This document shows, piece after piece, positions 24,290 to 36,741 of a stretch of 64,000 bases of DNA. The stretch comes from Embiotoca jacksoni. Lineage: Eukaryota > Chordata > Actinopteri > Embiotocidae. How positions within the stretch are numbered: position 1 is the stretch's first letter; each line of letters starts with the position of its first letter. Made by a program: the position numbers and the translations under genes. The DNA is taken from positions 7,695,926 through 7,759,925 of the forward strand of contig JAKOON010000007.1 in assembly GCA_022577435.1 (NCBI GenBank). The letters run 5' to 3'. A model generated the notes under the pieces. It worked only from the letters and a program-made list of their open reading frames with translations. It had not been told where the DNA came from and did no database searches.

Positions 24290-25365
24290 TTTCCATGTGT
24301 TGCAGTCAAAACACCAGTGATGCTTAATATTATATCCGATGTTAACGAAGTGCCATCATTTTTTTTTTTTTTTTTCAGTCTTTCTAAGTTTAATGACTGA
24401 TCAGACAGATACACTGGTTCTACAGTACTGGCCATAAGATATCGGCCAGTCCTCACAGTCACCACCAACATGATGGAAGTTCCTCTCAGGCACATAAAGT
24501 CTGTAAAACCTGCTTTTATTTTGTTCTCAATTTCTTTATTCATTCTAGTCATGTTTTTGTACATTTTTAAAGATGTTTATGACCTCACAACAAACTACAA
24601 AATTGCTCTCAAACAAACACATTCTGCAGCGTAAAAAACAATGTCTTATAACCTGTGGATCACCCCAAGAGTAGCAAGGAGGAGTGCTGAAGGATGCAGC
24701 ACGGCCCACAGAGAAATGTAATTGAAGGAAACTAAGGTTCATTTCAGGGTGAATAGTTTGTTTTAGGAGCTGCAAACAACTACCAGCCTTTTAAAATCTT
24801 CCTTAGTATGGGTTTGAGTGGAGTTTTTCATAGTATGAATGCTGTTTCAAAGGATATGATGCCTCGACAGGAACACTATTCTGGGATCCTTTCATGGCTG
24901 GAAAATAGCGCAATTTAAAAATAATATTGTATAATAACCCACGATGTTGGCTGTAGCGTCATTGCATAATGGTCGAATGCTCCTGTAACCATGAGTATGA
25001 ATGTGTATGTGCATACTCTCATTCTGCATGCTGCTCTGTGACTTGTTCAGTGATCAATAGCTATTGTGAGAATGTGCTATTCCTCTTTGATTATGGGCAA
25101 TACTGCCTCTGAAGTACAATCACATTGGCCAGACAATGACCAAAACCAAGCAAATACTCTTTAACTTGATATTTTGCTCAGGATTTTAAAATAAATATTG
25201 AAATGATTAAAATGTTGATGAATTATTTGAGATAAATTTGTGGCTTCTAATGGCTTATGACTAATAAAATATACTATCAACTAAACTTGTACTGTGCTGG
25301 AAATAACCACATTTATTTTTTATTTTACAAACAAATGACCACGAGATTGGCATTATTATTTTAAA
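24290..25365. other. Convergent intergenic region
   Basis: Lies between the plus-strand DACT-like gene and the minus-strand ttc9c gene. AT-rich, with a T run near 24359. No gene or RNA recognised. Confidence 0.5.
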
Positions 25366-25370
25366 AATAC

Positions 25371-25376
25371 TTTATT
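25371..25376 (-). terminator. Distal poly(A) signal candidate of ttc9c
   Basis: Plus-strand tttatt (AATAAA on the minus strand) about 355 bases past the ttc9c stop. A proximal copy lies at 25706-25711, only about 20 bases past the stop, giving two possible 3' ends. Confidence 0.4.
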
Positions 25377-25705
25377 TGAAAACTCACAAAAATCAACATT
25401 CACATCACAGACCAGACAATTGCAATCATGAAGGAGTGCATGAACAGTCTCTTTAGCTTTCAGAGGCATTTTTGTGAACACTGGACTTTCTCTCGTTTCT
25501 GTGTTGCTAGGAAACTAACTTTTCTGTCCTCGTCTTTCTATTTTCAGCAGCGACATTTTTAGTTTCATACTGATTGCATTCTTGTATTCTGTATAATGAA
25601 CAACTCGTACTTTCCTGTGCTCCAAAACATAAAGAAGACGGTACCATTAGCGATTCAAGATGAGTGGACATTCGTGAGATTGGACAGTCTCTCTCAAGTT
25701 GAGGC

Positions 25706-25711
25706 TTTATT
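25706..25711 (-). terminator. Proximal poly(A) signal candidate of ttc9c
   Basis: AATAAA on the minus strand about 20 bases downstream of the TAG stop at 25732-25734. Confidence 0.4.
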
Positions 25712-25731
25712 TGGCAGCTTGAGCTGGCAGG

Positions 25732-27101
25732 CTAAACTCCCTCACCAGCTCCGTTGGTTTGGTTAATCCCTCCCCCAGAGCAGTCCTTCGGGCCAGAGGA
25801 AAACATGCCTCGATACATGGCTTTCTCTGTTTGTAACTCCCGATTTAGTTTCTCCTCAGCCCTCTGCAGGTGCTTCTTCACGTTGGCATCTATGACAGAC
25901 AAACGAAGAGGTTTTCTTTTGGGAGGGCGTACTATAACCCACAGGTGCTCAAACATGTAGAGTAGACTAGAAGACAATCTGCTAAATTATGCTGTGAAAA
26001 TTTAATGTAAATCTGTGACAAAGTCAAGTGTCTTTGGGTGAATATTACCATTATCAGCAGCCTGCTCTGAATCTGCAGAGTGTCAGATTCTTTATCTGAA
26101 AGACCTTTTGACATTTCCAAAGTTGTATGTTGTTTATTTAATTGGTAATGAGATAAAACATGTTAATTAGTGAGCTTTAGAGGTTACATTTGGACAGTCA
26201 GGCTCACAGTTTCTTCTTTTCTAGTCTTTATGCTAAGCTGGCACTATTGACAAGAATGTCAATAAGCATATTTCCAAAAGTGTCCAACTATTGCTTTGAG
26301 GTGAGGAATACATCATGCTCTGTTGGGCGGTGGATTACATTTCAAATACAAAAGTATCTTGGTGGGAAATGTTCTTTTGTCCGCTTTAGATACTTTACTA
26401 TATTAAGCGGTTATCAAATATGAAACTGAATCACCATAATTACGATATACATGAATTGTAATAAGTTTAACAGCTGTTGGAGACCAAGGAGTCATTTGAT
26501 ACAAACATCCATCTACAACAATTTATCAATATATGAATGACTCTCTACACCGGACGTTTCTTTTCATATACTTTTTTGTCAATCCGTCTCCTGAACGTCT
26601 GTTGGAAAAGATATTTATAACCTAACCTGCATCGCCCTGACCCAAAGTGTATTCTCACACCCCACGTCTATTTTCCTCACATTTACGCATACAACTACGC
26701 TGCAGTGGTACTGGGCTTTGAGTGCTGCCAAGATGTATCCCATGTAGACACTGACAGAGAACTGAAGTTGCTGATGTGTCTGGTGCAGACGAGTTGTAAG
26801 ACTGCACAGAGAAACTCAACAATGTATAAATAAATGAGTATTTATATCCACAGTCGCCTAAACCTTCTGTGAATGATGGTAATGTGCTGGCTCTGTTCTT
26901 ACCATTCGGCTGCTCTCTGCAGGCCTGGGTGAGGTACTGTTTGGCTCTCTGTGCATCTCCGATCTCCAGTGTGGCTACTCCTGCCCTGTAGAGTGCTTTC
27001 ACATTGCCGGGTCGCCACTGCAGCACCCGCAGACTGTAGTCCAGCACACGAGTGTAATCAACACTCTGTTTCTGCAGTAAACAGGCTGAAAGAGATATAG
27101 A

Positions 27102-27160
<59 letters not shown>

Positions 27161-27296
27161 TAGATATATATGTTATACATAGTATACATATTCAACTGTC
27201 CCATGATTATTTCCCTAAAAAAACCTCATAATGAACTGAATTGAATGTGCATAATTTATTAGTTGGCCATGCTCACATTTAGAGGATTATGCTAAA

Positions 27297-27395
<99 letters not shown>

Positions 27396-27789
27396 TAGAT
27401 ATATATTTGTTGTTGTTGTTGTTGGCTTTACATGGTGACAATTATTATGTACCAGCTAGGTTGTTGTAGCAGTCCACTTGTGTGCTTCTCAGTAGAGCCT
27501 CCTGTTCAGATGTGAGCTTCGGTGCCTCCGGTCCAAACCCTTTTAACGACGTCATCACATCCGAGTCGAGGGCTCGGAGGACCAGCAGAGCGCGGTGATA
27601 GCGTCCGATGGCTGAGCGAATGTTCTTCTCCCGGTAGAAAGCGTTTCCTTCCGTTTTCATTTGGGCTGCTTCTTCTAGCGAAGCCCAAACCGGCTTTGTA
27701 GGAGTCTGTTGGCGTCGAGGAGGGCTCGGCTCTGCTGCTGCTGCTGCCCCTTGTATATGCAGACTATTGTCTGCTCCTGCAGCCTCCAT
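25732..27789 (-). CDS. ttc9c: Tetratricopeptide repeat protein 9C
   Basis: Three exons on the minus strand, 27453-27789, 26903-27085 and 25732-25889, phases 1 and 1, give 225 residues. The ATG at 27787-27789 follows an untranslated leader. TPR signatures run through the protein: EGNAFYREKNIRSAIGRYHRALL, then DCYNNLAACLLQ, then NVKALYRAGVATLEIGDAQRAKQYLTQA. After a short helix (DANVKKHLQRAEEKLN) comes MYRGMF, the C-terminal motif typical of TTC9C rather than TTC9A or B. TPR proteins are protein-binding scaffolds; the TTC9 group is reported to be cyclophilin-like-TPR related, and its molecular job is poorly defined. The N-terminal 37 residues are an Ala/Pro/Gln-rich extension longer than I recall for human TTC9C. 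Intron 1 holds two large TA/CA arrays. Confidence 0.85.
27100..27180. repeat. (TA)n array in ttc9c intron 1
   Basis: About 80 bases of TA units with a few C or G interruptions. It begins about 15 bases intron-side of the exon 2 acceptor (which ends at 27085), so it lies next to the branch-site and pyrimidine region. Confidence 0.9.
27300..27420. repeat. (TA)n(CA)n(TA)n compound array
   Basis: TA units, then about 13 CA units, then TA again, then a short TTG run. It lies just inside the donor of ttc9c exon 1 (27452). Together with the array at 27100 it makes up much of this 367-base intron. Confidence 0.9.
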
Positions 27790-28699
27790 CTCTGTAGTGA
27801 TATGAATTAGCTAAGAGAGAAAAAAAAGATGTAAATTACTGAACTTGTCTATTGTCACAGTGGACTTACAGTCATTGTTTTTTTTGTTTTTGTTTTTTTT
27901 TAACACAAACAGTTACAAACTGGGGTGCTAAAGGACCAATGTCTAGGATTTAGAGGCCTCTGTTGGCAGAAATGGAATATAATAATAATAATAATAATAA
28001 ATGTCTGGACTGACTGATTCAAAGTCTTTACTCGTGCAAACAGAAGAACAATTTGACACTACTGTTTCTACATTAGAGTCTGAATGGACGAAGACAGACA
28101 AATACAGTTCTCCTCCTTTATTTAAGTGGCACTTGAATCAGCTGCAAATTGTTAATGCATTGAGAGCCCACGGCTGGATTGAATGTCATTTTATTGTGAA
28201 CGATAAATCATCAAAGAACACAGCCTTTGGAGCTAGACATTGTATTATTTAGATACACTATTTAAATGGGGAAAAAGAAGCGGGCGCAGTGAGGGCAACT
28301 TACTAATAGGAGCACCGATGAGGAAAGAAGGAAACCGGGCTGATCAATATTAATAATAATGATTAATTGACGTGGTTAAAGACCAGAGATGACTCCCGGT
28401 CACAACTCCAGCGTAGCACCGAAACGCTGGTTACCATCTGCCATAAAGCTAAAAGAAGAACATCGTGGAGAAAACATACATACCGATGTTGTGATTGTAT
28501 TTTTTGTATTTTTTTTTTTTTATGAGTTTGAAGCTCAGCTGAAGCGTCCCGACTACAAACGTGTTAACGGACTTTAACGGTTCTTCTGTTACTGAAACGT
28601 TCAAGTTTTTTTTTTGTTTTTTTTGTTGTTGCTCCAGCTAACCGAGCTAGCAGGTGTTAAGCACGCTGACTTCGCCGTCATACTTTCATAACCTTCACG

Positions 28700-28870
28700 C
28701 TGTACTAGAGGTCGGTGTGTTTAAAATGTGAGGAAAGCTTGTCATGCACCACCTTACCGTGAAGAGATCATCAACGGATAGCTTACTTCTTGCGGTTGTC
28801 AGTCATGTTTGCTTGCTTCCGTGCGGGCGCTTTCTTGTTTTCCTCTGACGGGTAAAAACTTTCACTGCAT
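28700..28870 (-). promoter_or_regulatory. Probable upstream region of ttc9c
   Basis: A GC/CpG-richer patch about 1 kb upstream of the ttc9c ATG. On the minus strand it contains a donor-like AAGAA/GTAAGC at about 28783-28788, which would fit a non-coding first exon. No TATA box. Assignment is inference from position. Confidence 0.3.
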
Positions 28871-29091
28871 GCAGCGCTACTGCCGCCACCAGGCCGATTG
28901 AGGAATTACAAGTACATATTACACAAAATATTTTTTTATTTATGTTTATTTATCAACATTGGTAAAGGTCACAATGCTCTTTTTTTTTTTTTTTCCTTAT
29001 ACACATTCTAATTCTTAATACAAAATTTGTTTTCTTTAAAAAAATATTTATAAAAAAAAAAAACCCTAAACCTGTTAATGTAACCCGTTAA

Positions 29092-29095
<4 letters not shown>

Positions 29096-29131
<36 letters not shown>
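29096..29131. repeat. Poly(T) run, A-tract on the transcribed side of slc5a
   Basis: A run of about 35 T. It lies just past the poly(A) signal of the minus-strand SLC5A7-like gene, so the genome encodes an A-tract at the end of that transcript. Other A/T runs precede it at 28980-29090. Confidence 0.85.
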
Positions 29132-29132
<1 letters not shown>

Positions 29133-29144
29133 GCAGATTATAAT

Positions 29145-29150
29145 TTTATT
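29145..29150 (-). terminator. Poly(A) signal of SLC5A7-like gene
   Basis: AATAAA on the minus strand about 50 bases after the TGA stop at 29201-29203. Confidence 0.55.
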
Positions 29151-29200
29151 AAGTATTTGCTATAAAAATGAAGACGTAGTATAATAGATCCCTCATTAAA

Positions 29201-32200
29201 TCAGTTCTCTTCCAGCTCAGCTGATGGAACGGTCAACATTAATTCAGTTTCATTATGAACTTCAGGCTTCTCCTTATCACCTGTTTTGGTGCTGTCATTG
29301 CTCATTAATGTTAGTGTCTGCGATGGTTTGTGGGTTTTCACTTTGAATACGTCCCACCTCTCAGGAATCAGTCCCTTGTTGAAGAGCAGTGAAGCTAGGT
29401 AGGAGAACAGTAAAGTGGCAAAGATGGTAGATAACATGCAGATCGTCCTCACTGGAGAGCGCTGGACATACACGCCGTCCTCAAGAGTACAACCTGGGAA
29501 TTGGAGGACAACAGGCAACTCTATGGATGGCTCACCGCTCAGCAGTCTCAACAACACCCCAACCAGCAGGCCCACCATGGAGCCGTAGCCATTAGAGACA
29601 TTAAAAAAGAGGATGCAAACAAGCTGAGGGAATATGACGGTGTAGGTTATGTCTGAGCCCAGGATCCAGAAGAGCATGATGCTGTTGTGCAGGAAGGTGA
29701 GTGATGTGCCAGCCAAGCCCACCAACACCACGCTGACACGGATCACCCACTGGAGCTCCCTATCTGATGCCTGCAAGAGGAAAAACATCTGGAGTCTGAA
29801 ACAGAAAAAAATAAATAACCACAAGTTTATTCTTCCTATCAGCTCTCTTCTTACGTTAGTCCTAAGGATGTTCTTATAGATGTTGGCTGTGAAGATGGAG
29901 GATGCGGATAAAAGAGCCGAGTCTGTTGATGACATCACAGCGGCAGCTACAGCTCCGATTCCAATGATGGAGATGTAGCTTGGTGTGAGGTGTTGCAGAG
30001 CGATCGGCAGAACCTGACCGGCCTCTCCACGCTCGAATGGGGACGGAGATCCATATAAGGTCATGTTCCAGTCTGACAACAAAACAGAAAATTCAATTCA
30101 ATTCAATTCAATTAGCACATATTCACACTTCTGTTCTCCTCTGTTGCTGCACCTGTTGATGCTGCGACTGCTCCGATCAACACAGACGGGATTGCGAGTA
30201 TTATGATGAGGGGAGCTGCGATGAAGCAGGTGATCCTGGCTGTAGTTGATGACGAGGCTGACAGGGTCCTCTGGTGAAAGTCCTGGTATCCCAGGTTACC
30301 AAGACTCTTAAACAAAACAAAAAATGAAACCACGCTTTCTAGATTTATTGGAGTCATCATGACCATTTGCAGTTGTTTCACTTCACTTTTAATGGCTACG
30401 TGAACTTAATCAATGGAATTTTAAATAAAGCTGAAAAAGAAAAACACAACACAGTATTGTTGACCAATATAGAATATTATGCAATAAATAATAAAGAAAT
30501 AAGGTTTATTGTAATGTGATTTTAAGTCCTACTTCTTTGTTCGTCTAACAAAATCTGCCTTTACTGGCCTTTACTATATATTCACCTTCCAAACTAAAAG
30601 CAAAACAATTTATTTAATTTAAGTGTCTCAGTTAGCTGTGACAGTGTGACAGAGAGCCACTACGTACAACAGCAGCTAAATGGAATTCAGGCATCATTAA
30701 TTTTGATATTTACACCTGTGCTATCTGTGCCTATCCCACCATTAGTTAGGAAAATAGCAATGTGTCTTTACCAATATTAAGAAGTTATCAATCCACCTCC
30801 ACACCCTGTCTTTATCCACAGAACCAATCCAAGGGGCCTGGTAGGTAAAGTTGAAAGCAGTCTCGGTAATGACAGCTGAGTGGGGGCTCATCAGGACGAA
30901 GGGGACACAGATCCACTGCAGGACAGACAAGAAACCACTGACATAAAGATTGTAAAGATTCCGTATTTTACACTTTTCTGATGTTTTAGTTTTAGTTTTG
31001 ATATGCAAAAGGAGATTTATGGTTATGACCATCCCGAAACAGTTTTTCATCTCCACTCTTAAGCTTCTCTCTGGAGCTCTACCAAGAACAGGCTGTTTGT
31101 GTCTGTCTTAAAGGCGAAATAAATAACAAATAACTGTACTTTTTTTACATTGTAGTTTTTCATCCTGGCGGCAGTGTGAGGAGAGGGATTCTCCACAAGA
31201 TTTACGTTAACACGGCCAAAGTAGAGGTCTGGCAGAGACTTGTTGTTTTTAGCGCTTGAACCGCAGCGGGAACTGTGTATGGATCTTTGGTGGCCAAAAC
31301 TTGTAGTTTGTTACTATATCTTTGTTTTTCATCTGCTGAGAGGTGGTCCAAATAGCCGTGGCTTAAAACAGATGGAAAATGTATGGACCTGCTTTGCAGT
31401 TCTACAGATTGTCCTGTATTAGTTGCTATGTTAGAATGATGTTTTGCCCTCCAGGGTACCTGGAGGGTCGTGATTGAAAACTATGAATTGATATGAGTGA
31501 TCCTCTGTTCTGATTTGCTGACTCTTTTCTGTGACGCATGCCCAGGCCAACCACAGGTTCTCTTCAGTCTTGTTGCTTGCCAACTCCGCAACGGAATGAC
31601 TGCTGACGTTTTTTTTTTACACATAAAAGTTTGGAAAGTGGGCTGTACTGAGAGTGGGCATGTGACATCAGTGTGCGTTTGTGACATCAAAAACTTACAG
31701 AAGTCCAAACGATGCGTTTGCTGACTACATGTGTGCAATTCTCTGTGGACTGAGTGTCAGGATTTAGCTGAGTTTTTGCTTGAATGCTTGATTTTGCGGC
31801 AGCTTTTTTCAAAAATAGCGATGCAGTTTGTATGAAATGGCAATTATTGCAAGTCAGGAAAATGTTTTAATTATTAAGAGAGAATCTCATTTAATTATCT
31901 CCTATGAGATAAGAATCCTGTACATCACAAAAAGTATTTTAGTTCTAACCTTTTTTTTAACCATGGGTTCAAAGTTACAAAAACTTTTTTTAAAAGTGGC
32001 GCAGCTTTACCCACCAGTCTGTGACTGTAGCATGAAATACATAGGCTACATTTTCGGTTCAAATAAGTGCTTTAAATTCTTTTTAAATAATATTAATTCA
32101 ACACTTACTTTATGAAGAAACAATCCTGAAGTGACATATAAGTTGGTATAAAACTAAAACATACCCAATTTTAATGACAAGAACATATTTACCATTAAAA

Positions 32201-35200
32201 CCAATCACTTACATTTTTTATGCCGTTTACATTCAAACAGCATGTGGTTTGTTTTGATTATAGGAAAAGGGGTTTAAGAGCCTTGCTGATTTTTAAATGA
32301 GTAGTTATTTTTGTTGATAAAGCAAGTATTTTTTGTTTAAGTCTTTGTGCCATAATACCTTCAGCACAGCTTCTCTTGAGTATGTGGGTTTTTTGTAGAG
32401 AAATTCTGGGAATTTAGCATAATGTGCAAGCTTCCACACTGTGGAGATTGTTCAGCAGGGAAGGGGCTGGTTTTGTATAGCACTTAGACTGGCTTTAACA
32501 GAAAAATGGAAATCTGAATTTATACAATATGGGACCTTTAAAACATTCAGATTGATTCATCTGATAAAGTAAGGTGGTTGAACAGTTGATCCCACTTGAA
32601 CAACTTGGCAGGATAACAGGCATAATGAGGTTTTCATGAAATATATGAGCATGGGATATAATATGAGAATTTTTTTTTCTTGAACACTGCTTTAAAAAAA
32701 AAAAGGAAAAAAAAAAGTATTATAGTTCTGTTAAAATAATGTGTAAGTGAGGAACTCACCATACTGAAGAATATGAGCGTTAGCTGTATGATGTCTGTGT
32801 AGGCTACAGAGTAGAGGCCTCCCATTAGTGTGTATATGATGGCCACTGCAGCAGAGATCCAAATGCAAAGAGTGTAGGACAAATCCAGCGTCACACTCAT
32901 TGTTGCTCCTACAAAAGTAACACCATCACATACATCTGGATTCATATTCATTCAATTTGAGAACATCTACTCAGTCAGTGTTGGATGTTACCAACTACAC
33001 ACTTCAGTCTGATTAAATAAAAAGGCCACTCGATTGCTTTTGTCTAATATTAACAACTGAATTTCAATGTGCAAAACTGACATGTAAAATGGCTGAACAC
33101 AACAAATCAGAGAGCACTTATTTATAATATGAAGCAGGTTTTGGGTCTCAGCCTATTTTATGTAGTTCTTTATTTGTCTTCATTGAACTGTTCCAAAACT
33201 GCATGTTTTATTAAAAATAAATCCAATTCATAGCTATCACAAACACCTATTTAATTTGGTTGTTTTATTGTCAAAAGGTATGAAGGAAGAAGGGATGCTG
33301 GGAAATGTGAGAACCAATGAAATATATATGCACCAAGGCCAATCACAATTATTTTACTCTGCTGTACATATGTCTACTAAGCGAAATAGAGATTGATTCA
33401 TGTTCATTTGAACAAAAGTTACAGACACATCAGCACCATAAAACTCATGAACTTAAAATAAACCTATCTGCATCATAATGTTAGTGAATGTATGAATCCC
33501 AAAAATAAGACAGGAGCTACTGTCGTCAAAATTTTTGTTTCAAGAATGGATGTTAAAAAAATAAATTAAATTAAATTTAAAAAAGTTGCATACACAGTGA
33601 GTACAGGATGACGGCTGCTGGCGCCACTACTTGTAGGTTGAAGGGTCTTTTTGTTCAGGTTTTTGTCCTGTCATTGTTGAACGTGTTGAAACGTGTCAGC
33701 GTTTCAGGTGACATTTTTGCAGTAATAATACGGGCACAAGAACAATTACACGAAATTATTTTGGAACATTAAAAACAGATGTGCTAAGTTTGTTGGATAA
33801 TTATAGGAAGCACAGTGGTGTCATTGTAAAAAAACTCTTGTGACGAATTGAACTCATGTGAGTGTCACTTACCTAAACCGATAAGAGTTCCTGTCACCCA
33901 AATTATGTCAGATATTAGCAGCGCCACAGACAGAATTCCACTTATCAGCTTTCCATACTTGATCTGGAACGGGTCCATCATTGTGACATATTTTTTTTCT
34001 CTCATTGTCTTAGCGAAGAACAGTCCACCTTAATAATTGAATCATACAAAGGGAGACAAATTTGAGTCCCTTTATGGGAACACCATGATATGCAGGCCTG
34101 AATATTGTCTGACTCAGAATAGACCATTTAAAAACAGGGTAAACAAAAAAATAAAGCAGAACCAGAAATGTCTGTTCTTTTTTACACACTTTCTTCTTAT
34201 CTGCCACAGTCTGTTGCCAGACGTTGGCATTCACCTCTTCTAAATCCATATCTGCAGACCTTTTCTTTCTGAACTTGTAGTCTTTAAATATGATGCTTTT
34301 ACTATGGAAAACTATCTTACCAACAATGAAGGACAGGGCTGCTGTTACCGGCATGACCGCCCAAGTCAGTCCCATGGTTGGAGTGTACACTGCCTCAGTT
34401 AGACCAACGATGAAGCCCCCTCCAACAAATGTAGCTGCAGAAAGCACAGCACAAACAGACACATGCACAGCAGAGTGAAACAGATCTGCAACATTATTTA
34501 GGCCACTGATCACACGTCTGGTTGAAAAGGGTTTCTACAAAGAAAGGGTCTGGATATTTTTGAAAATGAGTTTTTAATTTTTTTTATATAGGGATTATTG
34601 TTTGTGTCTCGATAGAACACAAGGGCATATTGTGTTAATCGAAATCTCACAATCAGCACAGGCATGCATCAAAACAAGAAAAACAGGAGTTAGTGTGGGA
34701 GAGAAATTCTCAAAAGTCCACAGTTCAAGACAGACAGATTGTTGACAAAGGGTGGATGCCGAACTAAAAACATTAAAAGAAGCTGAATTGAACGATTGAG
34801 TGCACATTTACGCTCAACAATATATTTTTGGAAATCGTGTTTACATTTTATTTCTAAGCCTAAAATTGATCCTCCAACCTAATGTTTGTGTCACATAGCT
34901 CACTAGAAAAATGGCTGACGGTTACAAAGTGTTTTTAATATCTTGAACATTGCATGTGTGCTGTAGTTAGTGAAATTCTGTTATACAGGGGCATGGACAT
35001 TTTTCACAATTCAAAGGAAGAAAAACTACTTTTATTTAAATGACAATTTAAAAAAAAAATACTGACAATCTTAAGCACCAATAGTTATAGTCACATCTGT
35101 CTGTCTGGCTGTACACTCACCTGTCATAGTGAAGACTCCCACCGCCAGATTGATGCCTCTGTTGCCCAGCAGAGTGACCTCTGTCCAGTCTACCTGGCTG

Positions 35201-35304
35201 CTGCTCTTCATCCGTTTGGACTTCATGGAGGCCCACATGCCGGTGCCCAGCACCATCAGGTAGAAGACTGCCATTACCACCACTCCTGGGACGTTCAGGC
35301 TCAT
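29201..35304 (-). CDS. SLC5A7-like (CHT1-related) sodium-coupled transporter
   Basis: Eight coding exons, minus strand: 35121-35304, 34321-34434, 33873-34028, 32760-32908, 30772-30915, 30153-30306, 29855-30072, 29201-29770. Phases are consistent and the frame is open, 562 residues (human CHT1 about 580). The ATG is at 35302-35304. It follows CHT1 closely along its length: MAVFYLMVLGTG in TM1, FVGGGF, GLTWA, GGLFFAK, KYVTMMDPFQ, GGLYSVAYTDIIQL, WICVPF, the ALYS-type loop, VMSSTDSALLSASS with the sodium-site serines, and VIFPQLVCILF. SLC5 proteins use the sodium gradient to import small solutes; CHT1 imports choline in cholinergic neurons. The residues that cage choline in CHT1 are mostly replaced here (see findings), so the substrate is uncertain. 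A broken copy of exons 1-2 lies 2.5-5 kb upstream. The donor after exon 6 is GTGCAG, a weaker match. Confidence 0.88.
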
Positions 35305-35689
35305 CGTGCTCTGACTGAATGACAGACTGAATCCTGCTGCCTCACTCTGTACGACTGTGTGTGAAAACAAACAGATCTTGTAGAACCAGTAAACGTAATT
35401 GTTCTAAAAAAAAAAGAAAAAGGATTCTGCTCTTGTTGGCTACACTCAAAAAACTGCTGGCTAACGATGGGACAGAATATGGGATGGATCGGTTTGACCC
35501 AAGTGCTTGGTTTTACCCTGTTCTTTGACGCAACCATGTGAAATTAACATTATTAAATATTACCCGTACACACACCATATCTCAAGAGCACATCAAGAGA
35601 AGTTCATCTAATTCACTTGGCTTCAAGGATGAACTGTTTTTGTTGGTTTACTGTGACCTCAGGTTTATTTAAATGATTTATTATTATTT

Positions 35690-35895
35690 ATTTATTTATT
35701 ATTGTGAACTCAATTTCTTAAGAATGCGTTGAGGAAATTTCTTCAAATTTGGTACAAATGTTTACCTGGACTCAAAGATGAGCTGATACGATTTTGGTAG
35801 CCAAAGGTCGAAGTTTCTTGGTGTATGCAGCAACATAAATATGACCTTTGACTTTTATCAGTCCATCCTTGATTTCAAGTGAATGCAGCAAATTG
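35690..35895. repeat. Dispersed repeat, same family as 800-1195
   Basis: Contains 'aaatttcttcaaatttggtacaaatg', 'gactcaaagatgagctgat' and 'ttttggtagccaaaggtc', matching phrases in the repeat at 800-1195. It lies upstream of the SLC5A7-like gene. Confidence 0.6.
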
Positions 35896-36420
35896 AACGA
35901 GATTCCCTTAAAACGATGTTAAGATAAAGCATTACATAATAACATGTTATAGCTTAACATAATGTCCTGTACATCAATAATTAATAAGATGCTGGAAAAA
36001 CTCCCAGGTGGGAAGGTACTGCTGTGTGTGATTAATGTAAAATACAAAGGGAGCCTTCAAACAAACGTCTACAGCCTCCAGCAATTAGTCTGCTTTGATG
36101 GTGTGACCTAAAAGAATTAAACAATTAATGATAACGTTATATGATTGTTATAATTAGCCAGAATTATGACCTAGCATAATCAACCCAAGAATGTGTTTAC
36201 AGAAACAAATGTGAAATATAATTTTGAGGGTGCATTTCTCATATTTTAAAATAATCTAGATCAAATTTTTCAAAATTTTAATTTCTTCATTCAGTCATTC
36301 ATTTATGTATTTTAATACCAGAAACAGCACTCTGTCCACTCAGAACGCATACATATATGAATTATGCTGTTGGCTAAAGTTATAAGACATGTCAATTTAT
36401 TGATAAATGTGTTTGGACTA

Positions 36421-36741
36421 TGTGGTGGCGCGGTGTGGTTTAGCTCAGCTGCAGGGAGAGTGGGAGGAGTGGTTCAGGGAACAGTGCCGGGCAGGTGTAA
36501 TGAGCACAGCTGAGCCGAATACAAACTGATGAGCACAGCTGAGCTGGATGTGGACTGATGAGCTCTCCCCTATAAAGGGATCAGGGAGAAGGAGGAGGAG
36601 AAGGAAGTGGTTACACGAGTGCATGGTGTATGGGCCGGGCAAATAAAAGCATTTTACACCTGAACGTACGGCTGACACTGTTCCCCGAACCATTCCTCCC
36701 ACTCTCCCTGCAGCTGAGCTAAACCACACCCTGCCACCACA
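36421..36741. mobile_element. Solo-LTR-like element with long inverted ends
   Basis: The 321-base element starts TGTGGTGG and ends CCACCACA, and is flanked by a perfect 5-base direct repeat GACTA (36416-36420 and 36742-36746). Inside are TATAAAG at 36571-36577 and AATAAA at 36642-36647, the layout of an LTR's U3/R/U5. The first and last 66 bases or so are also inverted copies of each other with about five mismatches, which an ordinary LTR lacks. No gag, pol or second LTR is present. It could be a solo LTR or a MITE-like element with LTR-like ends. Confidence 0.72.

Noticed and set aside
21684..24296. Long overlapping open frames opposite or alternative to DACT-like exon 4
   Set aside because: They are shadows of the Ser/Pro/Arg-rich coding frame; only the 21690-24253 frame joins in phase with upstream exons.
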